From: Gammaproteobacteria bacterium MFB021
GTDB taxonomy: Bacteria; Pseudomonadota; Gammaproteobacteria; Pseudomonadales; Halomonadaceae
Direction of reading: 5' to 3'
NCBI GenBank assembly: GCA_000737985.1
Contig: JNVT01000074.1
Span: forward strand, 53,886 to 117,885
DNA: 64,000 bases
Shown here: one piece after another, positions 28,596 through 39,545 of the stretch
How positions within the stretch are numbered: position 1 is the first letter of the stretch
How the letters are laid out: every line of letters starts with the position of its first letter
Position numbers and translations under genes: made by a program
The notes under the pieces: model-generated
What the model was told of the DNA's origin: nothing
Databases searched by the model: none
The model's input: the letters and a program-made list of their open reading frames with translations, nothing else

Positions 28596-29921
28596 ATGCG
28601 CCGTCACTTTGCCGCGCTATTCTGGCCCACCGTCTGCGGCATTCTGCTCGCCATCGTACTGCTCTACGCCTTTCCATCGCTGCTCGGCGACGGCGCTGAT
28701 CGCACCACCTCCGACCCAGCTTCCAAAGCGACCCACACGACTACCGCCCACCTCCCCGCCGGCAGTGGACGCGCGGCGCCCAGCGTCGAGGAGGCACCGC
28801 CGCTGGTGCGCGAGAGAGGCACGGTGAGCTACGCCGAGGCGGTCAACCAGGCGGCCCCGGCCGTGGTCAACGTCTACTCCTCGAAGATCATCGACACCAG
28901 CCAGCACCCGCTGATGTCCGACCCCTTCTTCCGCCAGTTCTACGGCAAGAACCTGCCGCAGCGCCAGCGCATGCTGTCGAGCCTCGGCTCCGGCGTCATC
29001 GTCAGCAAGGATGGCTATATCCTCACCAACAATCACGTGATCAACGACGCCGACGAGATCCAGGTCGCGCTGCGTGACGGACGCGAGGCGATCGCCAAGG
29101 TGATCGGCACCGATCCGGAAAGCGATCTCGCGGTGCTCAGGATCGATCTCAAAGACCTGCCGGTGATCAAGCTCAGCAACTCCGAAAACGTCGCCATCGG
29201 CGACGTGGCACTGGCGATCGGCAACCCTTTCGGGGTCGGCCAGACGGTGACCATGGGGATCATCAGCGCCACCGGGCGCGACCATATCGGGCTCAACGCC
29301 TACGAGGACTTCATCCAGACCGACGCCGCGATCAACCCCGGTAACTCCGGCGGCGCCCTGGTCGATGCCAACGGCTCGCTGGTCGGCATCAATACCGCCA
29401 TCTTCTCGCGCTCCGGCGGCTCGCAGGGCATCGGTTTCGCCATCCCCACCAACCTGGCCCGCAGCATCCTCGACGACATCGTCACCCAGGGCCGGGTGAT
29501 CCGCGGCTGGCTGGGCATCGACGCCCAGCAGATGACCCCCGACCTGGCCGCCTCCTTCGGACTCAAGACCTTGAGCGGGGTGATCATCGCCAACGTGGTG
29601 GCCGGCGGCCCGGGGGCCAAGGCCGGGCTCGAACCCGGCGATATCCTGCTGGCGGTTCGCGGCAAGCCGATTCTCGACCCGCGCGAGACCATGGTCGATA
29701 TCGCCGAGATATCTCCCGGCACCCAGCTGCCGATCACCATCCTGCGCAACGGCGAGAAGCGCGAAGTGACGCTCACCGTAGGCGAGCGCCCTGAACCCAG
29801 CGCCGACGACGCCAAGCGCGATACCGACAGCGCATCCACCCCGGACGGCGGCGCGCAAGACTCCCCCTCGAAGCGCTCAGACGCCCCCAAGGACAGCGCC
29901 TCGACACCCGAGGCCGGCTGA
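28596..29921 (+). CDS. degS: Periplasmic serine protease DegS/AlgW-like
   Basis: DegS/AlgW proteases sense misfolded outer-membrane proteins and cleave the anti-sigma factor RseA/MucA. The 441-residue product has one N-terminal helix (FWPTVCGILLAIVLLYAF) acting as membrane anchor and a trypsin-like domain with triad His147 (TNNHVIN), Asp177 (SDLAVLRI) and Ser251 (GNSGGAL). A single PDZ domain follows (about 285-385). Beyond it is an unusual acidic, Ser/Asp/Pro-rich tail of about 45 residues. One PDZ domain and the anchor fit DegS rather than DegP. Confidence 0.92.
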   Translation: MRRHFAALFWPTVCGILLAIVLLYAFPSLLGDGADRTTSDPASKATHTTTAHLPAGSGRAAPSVEEAPPLVRERGTVSYAEAVNQAAPAVVNVYSSKIIDTSQHPLMSDPFFRQFYGKNLPQRQRMLSSLGSGVIVSKDGYILTNNHVINDADEIQVALRDGREAIAKVIGTDPESDLAVLRIDLKDLPVIKLSNSENVAIGDVALAIGNPFGVGQTVTMGIISATGRDHIGLNAYEDFIQTDAAINPGNSGGALVDANGSLVGINTAIFSRSGGSQGIGFAIPTNLARSILDDIVTQGRVIRGWLGIDAQQMTPDLAASFGLKTLSGVIIANVVAGGPGAKAGLEPGDILLAVRGKPILDPRETMVDIAEISPGTQLPITILRNGEKREVTLTVGERPEPSADDAKRDTDSASTPDGGAQDSPSKRSDAPKDSASTPEAG

Positions 29922-29960
29922 TACCGCGCTCCTATACTGACACCCTACCCCCACAAACCA

Positions 29961-29985
29961 GATCGCCGCCCTGAGGGCGGCGATC
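29961..29985. terminator. Hairpin between convergent degS and hisD
   Basis: GATCGCCGCCC/GGGCGGCGATC forms an 11-bp perfect stem around TGA. Neither strand has a good T tract, so termination by this hairpin alone is uncertain. Confidence 0.5.
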
Positions 29986-30023
29986 ATTGGCCTTGACGCA
30001 AACCTATAGCGCAATAAAACGGC

Positions 30024-31334
30024 TCAGCGCTGCCAGCGGCTCTCCGCCGAGCGCGCGTGGGCGGTGAGCGACTCGCCCCGAGCCAGCACTGAGGCGGTAC
30101 GCCCGAGGCGGTCGGCACCCGCAGCCGAGCACTCGATCAGCGATGAGCGTTTCTGGAAATCGTACACGCCCAGCGGCGAGGAGAAACGCGCCGTGCCCGA
30201 GGTCGGCAGCACGTGGTTGGGACCGGCGCAGTAGTCACCCAGCGCCTCGGCGGTGTAGCGGCCCATGAAGATGGCACCGGCGTGGCGCACCTGCTCGGCC
30301 ATCTCACGCGGCGCGGCCACCGACAGCTCCAGGTGCTCGGGAGCGATGCGGTCGACCAGGGCCACCGCCTGCTCGGGCCCGTCGCACAGCACCAGGGCGC
30401 CGCGCCGCGACAGCGACTGGCGAATGATCTCGGCGCGCTCCAGGGTCGGCAGCAGCCGTTCGATGGCGGCGTGTACCGCTTCCAGGTGATCGGCGTCCCA
30501 GGTCACCAGAATGGCCTGGGCATCTTCGTCGTGCTCGGCCTGGGAGAATAGATCCAGCGCCAGCCATTCGGGATCGGTACCACCGTCGGAGACGATCAGA
30601 ATCTCCGACGGCCCGGCGATCATGTCGATCCCCACCTGACCGAACACCGCGCGCTTGGCCGTGGCCACATAAATGTTGCCGGGGCCGACGATCTTGTCCA
30701 CCCGCGGCACGCTCTCGGTGCCATAGGCGAGCGCCGCGACCGCCTGGGCGCCACCGACACAGAAGACCCGGTGCACGCCGGCCAGGTGCGCCGCCGCCAG
30801 CACCAGATCGTTGACCACCCCATCGGGTGTCGGCACCACCATCACGATCTCAGCCACCCCGGCGACCTGGGCCGGAATCGCGTTCATCAGCACCGAGGAG
30901 GGATAGGCCGCCTTGCCCCCGGGCACATAGATCCCCACCCGGTCGAGCGGCGTGACCTTCTGCCCCAGCAGCGTGCCGTCGGCCTCCTCGTATTGCCAGG
31001 AGCCGGGCTTCTGCTGCTCGTGGTAGCTGCGGATACGCTCGGCGGCGTGGCTGAGCGCATCGCGCTGCGCATCCGGCAGCCCGGCGTAAGCCGCGGCCAG
31101 GCGCTCGCCAGCGATTTCGAGATCGGCAACGCTGGCGAGGGTCAGCCGGTCGAAGCGCTGGGTGTACTCGATCAGCGCCGCGTCGCCCTGCTGACGCACC
31201 GCCTTGAGGATCTCGTCGACCCGTGCCGCCACCGCCTGATCGGACACACCCTCCCAGGCCAGCAGCGCGTCGAGGCGCGCATCGAAATCGGCATCCCGCG
31301 TGTTCAGGCGGGCGATGGTCGGAGTTTGGCTCAT
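30024..31334 (-). CDS. hisD: Histidinol dehydrogenase
   Basis: HisD oxidises L-histidinol to L-histidine, the last two steps of the pathway. The 436-residue product shows [59 protein letters not shown] and the zinc ligand segment [14 protein letters not shown] 31334 ([10 protein letters not shown]) is chosen. It lies 54 bp after hisG. hisC, which follows hisD in Pseudomonas, is missing here. Confidence 0.98.
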   Translation of the reverse strand: MSQTPTIARLNTRDADFDARLDALLAWEGVSDQAVAARVDEILKAVRQQGDAALIEYTQRFDRLTLASVADLEIAGERLAAAYAGLPDAQRDALSHAAERIRSYHEQQKPGSWQYEEADGTLLGQKVTPLDRVGIYVPGGKAAYPSSVLMNAIPAQVAGVAEIVMVVPTPDGVVNDLVLAAAHLAGVHRVFCVGGAQAVAALAYGTESVPRVDKIVGPGNIYVATAKRAVFGQVGIDMIAGPSEILIVSDGGTDPEWLALDLFSQAEHDEDAQAILVTWDADHLEAVHAAIERLLPTLERAEIIRQSLSRRGALVLCDGPEQAVALVDRIAPEHLELSVAAPREMAEQVRHAGAIFMGRYTAEALGDYCAGPNHVLPTSGTARFSSPLGVYDFQKRSSLIECSAAGADRLGRTASVLARGESLTAHARSAESRWQR

Positions 31335-31388
31335 CGATTCACTCTCTCGGTCATTGCCGGCGTCCGGCACGGGCGCACGGCACATCAC

Positions 31389-32042
31389 TCAGGATCCGGT
31401 GCTCTCGCGGCGGGCGCTGACGGCGCCACGCAGGCGTTCGATCAGCGGCTTCAGGCGCGCGTGCTTCATGGTCATCGAGGCCTTGTTGACCACCAGCCGG
31501 GTACTGATCTCCTCGATCAGCTCGCGCGGCTCCATGCCATTGGCCCGCAGGGTGTTGCCGGTATCGACGATATCCACGATCTCGTCGGCCAGATTCATCA
31601 GCGGGGCCAGCTCCATCGCGCCATAGAGCTTGATCACCTCGGCCTGGATGCCCTGCTCGGCGTAGTAGCGCCGCGCCACCTCGACGAACTTCGTCGCCAC
31701 CCGGCGTCGTGCGCGCGCCGGCTCGGCCCCGACGATCCCGGCGGTCATCAGCCGGCAGCGCGAGATCTCCAGGTCGAGCGGTTCGTAGAGCCCCTCGGCG
31801 CCATGCTCGAGCAGCACGTCCTTGCCCGCCACGCCGAGATCGGCCGCGCCCAGCTGCACATAGGTGGGCACGTCCACCGCGCGGATAACCACCAGCTTGA
31901 CGTCGGGCAGATTGGTATCGAACAGCAGCTTGCGGCTCTTGCCGAAATCATCCGCCGGCACCACCCCGGCATCCGCCAGCAGCGGCAGCGTCTCTTCGAG
32001 AATACGCCCCTTGGAGAGCGCGAGAATCAGTTGATCGCTCAT
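31389..32042 (-). CDS. hisG: ATP phosphoribosyltransferase, short form
   Basis: HisG starts histidine synthesis by joining ATP and PRPP. The 217-residue product is the short form, which lacks the C-terminal regulatory domain and needs the HisRS-like partner HisZ (not in this window). Motifs include [30 protein letters not shown] and the PRPP loop [19 protein letters not shown] 32042 is supported by family length. Confidence 0.97.
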   Translation of the reverse strand: MSDQLILALSKGRILEETLPLLADAGVVPADDFGKSRKLLFDTNLPDVKLVVIRAVDVPTYVQLGAADLGVAGKDVLLEHGAEGLYEPLDLEISRCRLMTAGIVGAEPARARRRVATKFVEVARRYYAEQGIQAEVIKLYGAMELAPLMNLADEIVDIVDTGNTLRANGMEPRELIEEISTRLVVNKASMTMKHARLKPLIERLRGAVSARRESTGS

Positions 32043-32059
32043 GGTATCTCTCCACCCGG

Positions 32060-33331
<1,272 letters not shown>

Positions 33332-33405
33332 CTATAGATCGAAAAGAAGTGGCCAGATGACCGACCGTGACGAAACCGCGTCCGCCGCCGCGGCGGCGGA
33401 TACGC

Positions 33406-33660
33406 TCAGAACCCCGCGTTTTCCGGCGCCTCGGCCCACTGCGCCGGGGTGAAGGTCTTGATGGTGATGGCGTGCAGCGCGCCCGAGGCGATCTCGTCGG
33501 AGAGGGCGGCGTAGATCAGCTGCTGGCTCTTGACCTTGTTGAGGCCGGCGAAGACCTCGCCCACGGCGACGACCTGGAAGTTGCAGCCTTCGCCCTGGAT
33601 ATGGAATTCACAGCCGTCGATTCGATCTTCGAGCAGACGTTTGACGTCGCTGGGTTGCAT
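33406..33660 (-). CDS. ibaG: BolA-family iron-sulfur trafficking protein IbaG
   Basis: The 84-residue product is a BolA-like protein of the IbaG/YrbA type, which partners monothiol glutaredoxin in Fe-S and acid-stress functions. It shows the CEFHIQGEGCNFQVVAVGEVFAG-type core and KSQQLIYAALSDEIASGALHAI. ATG 33660 gives the family length; GGAG lies 9 bases upstream. It sits between mlaB and murA, exactly as in E. coli and Pseudomonas. Confidence 0.95.
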   Translation of the reverse strand: MQPSDVKRLLEDRIDGCEFHIQGEGCNFQVVAVGEVFAGLNKVKSQQLIYAALSDEIASGALHAITIKTFTPAQWAEAPENAGF

Positions 33661-33895
33661 AGACTCGGCTCCCGTATGACTGCTGCGCCGGATGCGCAGG
33701 GAAAGCGGCATATGGTAGCGGAAAACGCCCTGTCCTGGCGACGCTCTAGACAGGCAAAAACGATGCAAGCCACAAACGCGGAACAAGCCGGAAAAGCGGG
33801 GACGGCATCAGGCAGGCCGGGAAGAAAGAACCAGAGACGCGAGCCGTCGGGCACCGCGTCTCCATCGACCTCCCGAGCTATCACGCGAGGCGGCC

Positions 33896-34261
33896 TCAGG
33901 AAGAGGCAGGCGCCTCGTCTTCGCGGCAGGTGGTTTCGCGGGCAGGCAGCAGCGGTCCCAGCTCGGTGATATCCATCAGCCGGCGCAGCGGACGTGAGAG
34001 CGCCACCCGCTCCAGGTGCAGCGAGTGCTTCTGCACGCTGCGCACCCACACCAGCAGCACGCTGAGCACGGCGCTGCTGGCGACTTCTACCGCGGTCAGA
34101 TCGAAAGAGACCTGCGTCTCGGCCGGCTGGTCTGCCAGCCAGTGCCGGCCCGCCTGGGCCAGCGGGCCGGCACTGTCGAAGTCCGCCTCGCCGCGGATGG
34201 TCAGCACGTTGCCTTCGACCACCTCCAGCGTGGCGTCCTCACGCTCGAGCAGCAGACTCAC
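33896..34261 (-). CDS. mlaB: Phospholipid transport STAS protein MlaB
   Basis: MlaB is the cytoplasmic STAS-domain subunit of the MlaFEDB transporter and stabilises the ATPase. The 121-residue product has the STAS pattern VLTIRGEADFDSAGPLAQ, VSFDLTAVEVASSAVLSVLLVW with the conserved Ser. It overlaps mlaC by 4 bases. The N-terminus is slightly longer than in E. coli and the C-terminus has an acidic tail. A 235-bp gap to ibaG shows no further gene. Confidence 0.9.
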   Translation of the reverse strand: MSLLLEREDATLEVVEGNVLTIRGEADFDSAGPLAQAGRHWLADQPAETQVSFDLTAVEVASSAVLSVLLVWVRSVQKHSLHLERVALSRPLRRLMDITELGPLLPARETTCREDEAPASS

Positions 34262-34920
34262 GAATCGCCACCCTTCTCGAGCTGATCGGTGTCGACCTTC
34301 GGCGCCCAGTTGTCGATCACCTTGTCGAAGTCACGATCATTGTCACGCATCGACTGATCGAACTGGTTGCGGAAGGTCAGCCCCAGGTTGATGCCGTTGA
34401 CGATCACATTGATCACTTTCCACTGGCCATCGCTCTGGCGCAGGGTGAAGTTGACCGGATAGGTCTTGCCGCTGGTCGACACCACCTCGACCGGCACCGA
34501 GGCCTGGTCGTCGTAACGGCCGGCGTCCTCGGCGTCCTTCACCCGCAGGGTCTTGTAGTCGAAGGTGACCAGGCCCTTGGCGTAGGTATCGATCAGCGTC
34601 TTGCGGAACACCTTGACGAAGCGCGAGCGCTGCTCCGGCGTCGCCGCCCGGAAGTAGCGACCCATCACGCTGGCACCGATGTAACGGAAGTCAGCGACAT
34701 CCGCCATGTTGCTATCGACCAGCTTAGCCAGCTCGTCCTCGTGCTGAGCGTAGTAATCCTTCTTGCCCTCGAGCTCCGACATCAGCGAATCGACACTCTG
34801 ACGGATCACCTCGGTGGGTGTCTGGGTCTGCGCCTGCGCGGTCGGGACCACGGCGCACAGCGCCAGCATCAGAGCGGCCACGACGCCGGCGTAGCGGCGG
34901 TAAAAGCGAATTGCATTCAT
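34258..34920 (-). CDS. mlaC: Periplasmic phospholipid carrier MlaC
   Basis: MlaC shuttles phospholipids between the outer-membrane MlaA complex and MlaFEDB. The 220-residue precursor has a signal peptide (YAGVVAALMLALCAVVPTAQA) and the Ttg2D/MlaC domain with MGRYFRAATPEQRSRFVKVF and VPVEVVSTSGKTYPVNFTLR. Two adjacent ATG codons occur; ATG 34920 is preferred because AAGGAG is 6 bases before it and only 3 before ATG 34923. Confidence 0.95.
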   Translation of the reverse strand: MNAIRFYRRYAGVVAALMLALCAVVPTAQAQTQTPTEVIRQSVDSLMSELEGKKDYYAQHEDELAKLVDSNMADVADFRYIGASVMGRYFRAATPEQRSRFVKVFRKTLIDTYAKGLVTFDYKTLRVKDAEDAGRYDDQASVPVEVVSTSGKTYPVNFTLRQSDGQWKVINVIVNGINLGLTFRNQFDQSMRDNDRDFDKVIDNWAPKVDTDQLEKGGDS

Positions 34921-34940
34921 CATCGACTCCTTGTCTGCGA

Positions 34941-35402
34941 TCACTTGGCCATGTTCGACACGAACTGCTGGATCAACTGCTCCAGCACCAGCGCCTGCTG
35001 GGTGTCGTGAATGACGTCTCCATCGTGCAACATCTTGGGCGACCCACCTACGGTCAGGCCAACATACTGCTCACCGAGCAGCCCGGCGGTGAGGATCGCC
35101 GCCGTGGTGTCGTCGGAGAGCTTGCCGTCGAACTGCGAATCGATCTGCATGGTGACCTTGGCGTCGAACCACTTGGGGTCGAGCTCGATATCGGTCACCT
35201 TGCCGATACGCACGCCCGACATGGTCACTTTCGCTTGCGGGCGCAGCCCGCCGATGTTGGCGAAGTTGGCCGTCAGCGTGAAGGTATTCTGGGGTACGCC
35301 GACGCCCAGGCCACTTACCCGCAGCCCGAGGAACACCAGCCCGAGAATGCCGGCCAGCATGAACAGACCGACACCCAGTTCGAGGACGCTATTGCGCTTC
35401 AT
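34941..35402 (-). CDS. mlaD: MCE-domain phospholipid transport protein MlaD
   Basis: MlaD forms the hexameric periplasmic ring of the Mla transporter. The 153-residue product has one N-terminal helix ([20 protein letters not shown]) and an MCE domain (about residues 36-115, [23 protein letters not shown]). Its C-terminal helix ([19 protein letters not shown]) probably lines the central channel. It overlaps mlaE by 4 bases. Confidence 0.96.
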   Translation of the reverse strand: MKRNSVLELGVGLFMLAGILGLVFLGLRVSGLGVGVPQNTFTLTANFANIGGLRPQAKVTMSGVRIGKVTDIELDPKWFDAKVTMQIDSQFDGKLSDDTTAAILTAGLLGEQYVGLTVGGSPKMLHDGDVIHDTQQALVLEQLIQQFVSNMAK

Positions 35403-36181
35403 CCGAAATCTCCAAACATCAACGCGGTGAGCACGAAGTCGAGGCCCAGTACCGCGAGCGAAGCGTAGACCACCGTACGGGTGGTCGCGCGGGAAATGCC
35501 TTCCGAGGTGGGCACCAGGTCGTAGCCCTGGAACACCGCGATCCAGGTCACCACCAGGCCGAACACCAGGCTCTTGACCATGCCGTTGAGCACGTCGCCG
35601 ACGAAGTCGACGCTGTCCTGCATGTTGCTCCAGTAGGAACCGTTATAGACGCCGAGCCAGTCGACCCCGACCAGATGACCGCCCCAGATACCGACCACCG
35701 CGAAGATCACGGTGAGGATCGGCAGCGACACGAAACCGGCCCACAGTCGCGGCGCGACGATCCGGCGCAGCGGGTCGACCCCGATCATCTCCATGCTGGT
35801 GAGCTGCTCGGTGGCCTTCATCAGGCCGATCTCGGCGGTCAGCGCCGAGCCGGCGCGACCGGCGAACAGCAGCGCCGCGACCACCGGTGCCAGCTCACGC
35901 ACCAGCGACAGCGCCACCATCTGGCCCAGCGCTTCGTCGGCACCGAACCCGACCAGGATGGTGTAACCCTGCAGCGCCAGCACCATACCGATGAACAGGC
36001 CAGAAACCAGCACGATGGCCACCGACATGACACCTACGAAGTGCATCTGGCGCACCCACAGGTAGAACCCCTCGCGCGAGGGCAGGCAGAACACGGACTG
36101 CACCAGAAAGAGTCCGGCGCGCCCGATCGCCATGAGCACGTCGAGCGTGCCCCGGCCCAGTGCGGCGATACGATCGATCAT
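35399..36181 (-). CDS. mlaE: Phospholipid transport permease MlaE
   Basis: MlaE is the inner-membrane permease of the Mla system. The 260-residue product has five to six hydrophobic segments and the permease signature [27 protein letters not shown] followed by [26 protein letters not shown]. Length is typical. It overlaps mlaF and mlaD by 4 bases each, so the four subunits are coupled. Confidence 0.97.
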   Translation of the reverse strand: MIDRIAALGRGTLDVLMAIGRAGLFLVQSVFCLPSREGFYLWVRQMHFVGVMSVAIVLVSGLFIGMVLALQGYTILVGFGADEALGQMVALSLVRELAPVVAALLFAGRAGSALTAEIGLMKATEQLTSMEMIGVDPLRRIVAPRLWAGFVSLPILTVIFAVVGIWGGHLVGVDWLGVYNGSYWSNMQDSVDFVGDVLNGMVKSLVFGLVVTWIAVFQGYDLVPTSEGISRATTRTVVYASLAVLGLDFVLTALMFGDFG

Positions 36182-36993
36182 GAAAACTGCCCCGCGGGCG
36201 CCAGGATATCGTCGTAGAAATCCGGCGCCGGATAGTGAAACGGTACCGGCCCGTCGGGCTCGCCGTGGACGAACTGGCGCGTGTGGGCGTCCTCGTCGAC
36301 GTCCAGCGTCCGCGGCGTACCGTGGGACATCACCTTGCCGTCGGCGATGATATAGACATAGTCGGCGATGGAGAGCGTCTCCTTGATATCGTGGGAGACC
36401 ACGATCGCGGTCAGCCCCAGCGCCTGATTGACCTTCTTGATCAGCTGCACCAGCACCCCCATCGAGATCGGATCCTGACCCACGAAGGGCTCGTCGTAGA
36501 GCACCAGGTCCGGATCCAGCGCCACCGCCCGCGCCAGCGCCACCCGTCGCGCCATGCCGCCGGAGAGCTCCGACGGCATCAGGTGGCGCGCGCCGCGCAG
36601 CCCCACCGCCTGCAGCTTCATCAGCACGATGTCACGGATCATGGCGTTGGGCAGTTCGGTGTGCACGCGCAGCGGGAAGGCCACGTTCTCGAACACGTCC
36701 AGATCGGAGAACAGCGCACCACTCTGAAACAGCATGCCCATGCGTCGACGCAGTTTGAACAGCGCGCGCCGCGGCAGCTTGTGAACGTCCTGACCACCGA
36801 TCAGCACCTGGCCGCGGTCCGGCGTCAACTGCCCGCCGATCAGCTTGAGCAAGGTCGTCTTGCCGGTGCCGCTCGGCCCCATGATGGCGGTTATCTTGCC
36901 GAGCGGAATCTGCAGATCGACACCGCGAAACACCTCGGTGCTACCGCGGGCGAAATGCAGGTCCTTGACCTCGACCATCATCGGGTCATTCAT
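36178..36993 (-). CDS. mlaF: Phospholipid transport ATPase MlaF
   Basis: MlaF is the ABC ATPase that powers MlaFEDB. The 271-residue product has Walker [13 protein letters not shown], signature [14 protein letters not shown], Walker [14 protein letters not shown] and the switch His in VVSHD. ATG 36993 ([12 protein letters not shown]) has GGAGGG 4-5 bases upstream. The C-terminal extension of about 25 residues resembles the MlaF segment that embraces the neighbouring subunit. First gene of the operon, divergent from kdsD. Confidence 0.97.
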   Translation of the reverse strand: MNDPMMVEVKDLHFARGSTEVFRGVDLQIPLGKITAIMGPSGTGKTTLLKLIGGQLTPDRGQVLIGGQDVHKLPRRALFKLRRRMGMLFQSGALFSDLDVFENVAFPLRVHTELPNAMIRDIVLMKLQAVGLRGARHLMPSELSGGMARRVALARAVALDPDLVLYDEPFVGQDPISMGVLVQLIKKVNQALGLTAIVVSHDIKETLSIADYVYIIADGKVMSHGTPRTLDVDEDAHTRQFVHGEPDGPVPFHYPAPDFYDDILAPAGQFS

Positions 36994-37348
36994 GCACCCT
37001 CCACCACTCTGGTTCGAAAGATTATCGAACATTGTATCCTAACCTGGCGGAAAGCGGCCAGCCATGCACGTCGTCGGGCACGATCCTGACTCGCCGCCAG
37101 CGAGGCCTATCCGCCCTGCGCGATAACAAGAGCGCACGATCGACGTTATACTGCTCAAACCCTAGCGTGTCCGCGCCCGAGCGCCACCCGATAAGGGGCA
37201 AGACAGTCCAGAGGGACAAGACAGCCGATAGGGGTATGCCAGCCGATGCTTCACCGGTTACGGCTCTTTACCGATGACGCCCCTTCACCGGTTACGGCCA
37301 CGCAGCGTGACATCGCAGAACGATAAAGCAGGACGACAGAGCAGGACC
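36994..37348. promoter_or_regulatory. Divergent mlaF-kdsD regulatory region
   Basis: This 355-bp region holds no gene that I can support. A plus-strand TATACT lies at 37147-37152, about 195 bp before kdsD. A 16-bp direct repeat (CTTCACCGGTTACGGC) occurs at 37249-37264 and 37283-37298, a spacing of 34 bp. No strong -35 was found. Confidence 0.45.
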
Positions 37349-38326
37349 ATGACCCCAGACGCCACCTTCGACTTCCGCGCCAGCGCCCGGCGCACGCTCA
37401 CTCTCGAACAGCAGGCCCTGAACGAGCTGATCGACAAGCTCGATTCAAGCTTCGATCACGCCTGCCGCACGCTGCTCGAGTGCAGTGGCCGGATCATCGT
37501 CACCGGCATGGGCAAGTCCGGGCATATCGCGCGCAAGATGGCGGCCACCTTCGCCAGCACCGGCTCGCCGGCCTTCTACCTGCACCCCGGCGAGGCCAGT
37601 CACGGCGATCTGGGCATGGTCACGGAAGGTGACGTGGTGATCGCACTTTCCAACTCCGGCGAGACCCAGGAGATCACCGGCTTGATTGCCCTGTTCAAGC
37701 GTCTGGGCGCCCCACTGATCAGTCTCACCGGCCGCTCCCACTCGACCCTGGCCCGCTACAGCGACGTGCACATCGATGTCGGCGTCTCGCGCGAGGCGTG
37801 CCCGCACGACCTCGCGCCCACCTCATCGACCACCGCCGCCCTGGCGATGGGCGACGCCCTCGCCCTGGCGCTGCTGGAGGCGCGCGGCTTCAGCCCCGAG
37901 GATTTCGCCCTGTCACACCCCGGCGGCACCCTGGGCAAGCGGCTACTGCTGCGCGTCAGCGATCTGATGCACGGCGGCGAGCGGCTGCCCTGCGTGCCCG
38001 CCGGCAGCCCCCTGCGTGTGGCGCTGCTGGAGATGACCCGCAAGGGCATGGGCTTCACCTGCGTGGTGGATGAACATCAGCGCCTGGTCGGTGTCTACAC
38101 CGACGGCGACCTGCGCCGCACGCTGGACCAGCGCGGCGATTTCGATCTGCTCAAGGTCGACGACGTGATGACCCGCGGCGGCAAGACGACGACGCCGGAC
38201 ATGCTCGCCGCCGAAGCGGTGCGCATCATGGAGGACAACATGATCACCGCCCTCGCGGTGGTCGAGGCGGGCCGCCCGATCGGCGCCCTGCACATGCACG
38301 ACCTGCTGCGCAGCGGCGTGATCTGA
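37349..38326 (+). CDS. kdsD: D-arabinose 5-phosphate isomerase
   Basis: KdsD converts ribulose 5-phosphate to arabinose 5-phosphate for KDO synthesis. The 325-residue product has an N-terminal SIS domain with GMGKSGHIARKMAATFASTGSPAFYLHPGEASHGDLGM-type core, SNSGETQEI and LAPTSSTTAAL, then two CBS repeats (about 210-325) ending HMHDLLRSGVI. ATG 37349 fits the family start; the frame is open to 37274 without conserved residues. kdsC, which normally follows, is absent. Confidence 0.96.
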   Translation: MTPDATFDFRASARRTLTLEQQALNELIDKLDSSFDHACRTLLECSGRIIVTGMGKSGHIARKMAATFASTGSPAFYLHPGEASHGDLGMVTEGDVVIALSNSGETQEITGLIALFKRLGAPLISLTGRSHSTLARYSDVHIDVGVSREACPHDLAPTSSTTAALAMGDALALALLEARGFSPEDFALSHPGGTLGKRLLLRVSDLMHGGERLPCVPAGSPLRVALLEMTRKGMGFTCVVDEHQRLVGVYTDGDLRRTLDQRGDFDLLKVDDVMTRGGKTTTPDMLAAEAVRIMEDNMITALAVVEAGRPIGALHMHDLLRSGVI

Positions 38327-38390
38327 AATGGCCGCTGCTCGCACCCGTGGCGATGCCCGTGTCGAACTCGATGACGACAAAGGAGACCGC

Positions 38391-38987
38391 GTGACTGCCA
38401 CGCCCCGAACTCGCTCCCCCTGGTGGCGCCGCCTCGGCCTGCTGGCTCTGCTGCTGGCCCTCGGCGGCGGGCTCGCCTATCTCGACCAGCGCAACGAGCG
38501 CGCCCCGGCGCCGGCGCCCAGCGACCCCGCCGGTGAACCCGACTACTTCCTCGAAGACGCGCAGATGACGCGCTTCGACGAGCAGGGCCGCGCCTATCAG
38601 CGGCTCGACACGCCGCGCATGGTGCACACCCCGGCCGACGACGTGATCCGGGCCGAGAAGCCCCACGGCTACCTGATCGACGACGATCAGCGTGAGTGGC
38701 AGATCACCGGCGACCGCGGCCAGTTGGCCGAGGACGGCAACCTGCTCACCCTTGAAGGCAACGCACGCCTGGTGCAACCGACCAACGCCTGGAGCCTGGA
38801 GACCCAGACGCTCCACTACGACAACCGCAGCGCGCACGCCTGGAGTGACACCTCCTCCGTCTTGCGTCAGCATAACCAGACCATGCGCGGCGATCGTTTC
38901 GACGCCTGGATCAACGAAAATCGCATGCGCCTGACCGACAACGTGCAGGGCCGCCTGCCACAGCAACCTAAGGATCAAGGATCATGA
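38391..38987 (+). CDS. lptC: LPS export protein LptC
   Basis: LptC anchors in the inner membrane and passes LPS from LptB2FG to LptA. The 198-residue product has one N-terminal helix (LGLLALLLALGGGLAYL) and a periplasmic beta-jellyroll (DYFLEDAQMTRFDEQGRAY onward). GTG 38391 is chosen because AAAGGAG lies 5 bases upstream; an in-frame ATG at 38328 has no ribosome site and would add a polar stretch before the anchor. It overlaps lptA by 4 bases. Confidence 0.93.
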   Translation: MTATPRTRSPWWRRLGLLALLLALGGGLAYLDQRNERAPAPAPSDPAGEPDYFLEDAQMTRFDEQGRAYQRLDTPRMVHTPADDVIRAEKPHGYLIDDDQREWQITGDRGQLAEDGNLLTLEGNARLVQPTNAWSLETQTLHYDNRSAHAWSDTSSVLRQHNQTMRGDRFDAWINENRMRLTDNVQGRLPQQPKDQGS

Positions 38988-39514
38988 GGCGAGAACTCGG
39001 CCAACTGCTGGTCTTGACCGCACTGGGACTCTCCAGCCTGCCCGCCCTGGCGCTGGAGAGCGACACCTCGGCGCCGATCGAGATCGCCGCCGACCAGCTC
39101 GAACTCGACGATCGCCAGGGGACCGCGGTCTACACCGGCAAGGTCGACATGCAGCAGGGCAGCATGCAGCTCAAGGCCGCCCGGGTCGAGATCAAGCGCG
39201 GCAAGAATGGCGAAGTGAGCCTGGTGACCGCTACCGGCAACGGTGGCGAGCGCGCCTACCTGGAGCAGAAGCCCGCCCCCGACGAGGCTCTGGTCAAGGG
39301 CTGGGGCGACAAGATCGTCTATCACGCCGCCGAGCGCCGGGTGGAGCTGATCGGCAACGCCGAGCTGCATCAGGCACGCGACACCTTCGACGGCGCCTAC
39401 GTCGAGTACTATCTCAACTCGCGCCGGGTCAACGCCCGCGCCAGCAACAGCGGCGACGGCAGCGGTGACGGTCGCGTGCGCATGACGCTCACGCCACGTC
39501 AGCAGACGCAGTGA
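38984..39514 (+). CDS. lptA: LPS transport periplasmic protein LptA
   Basis: LptA forms the periplasmic bridge for LPS. The 176-residue precursor has a signal peptide ([17 protein letters not shown]) and the OstA-like beta-jellyroll with [30 protein letters not shown] and the closing [12 protein letters not shown]. Order lptC-lptA-lptB is conserved. It lies 31 bp before lptB. Confidence 0.95.
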   Translation: MRRELGQLLVLTALGLSSLPALALESDTSAPIEIAADQLELDDRQGTAVYTGKVDMQQGSMQLKAARVEIKRGKNGEVSLVTATGNGGERAYLEQKPAPDEALVKGWGDKIVYHAAERRVELIGNAELHQARDTFDGAYVEYYLNSRRVNARASNSGDGSGDGRVRMTLTPRQQTQ

Positions 39515-39545
39515 CGCCCCCTTTCGCGAGGCAAGGAACAAAGCG

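Noticed and set aside
33661..33895. Possible small gene between ibaG and mlaB
   Set aside because: The 235-bp gap has only overlapping frames without a ribosome site or family pattern; it appears to be spacer with lower G+C.
38327..38390. Remnant of kdsC
   Set aside because: I looked for HAD phosphatase motifs in all frames of this short gap and found none; it is too short to be a remnant that can be recognised.
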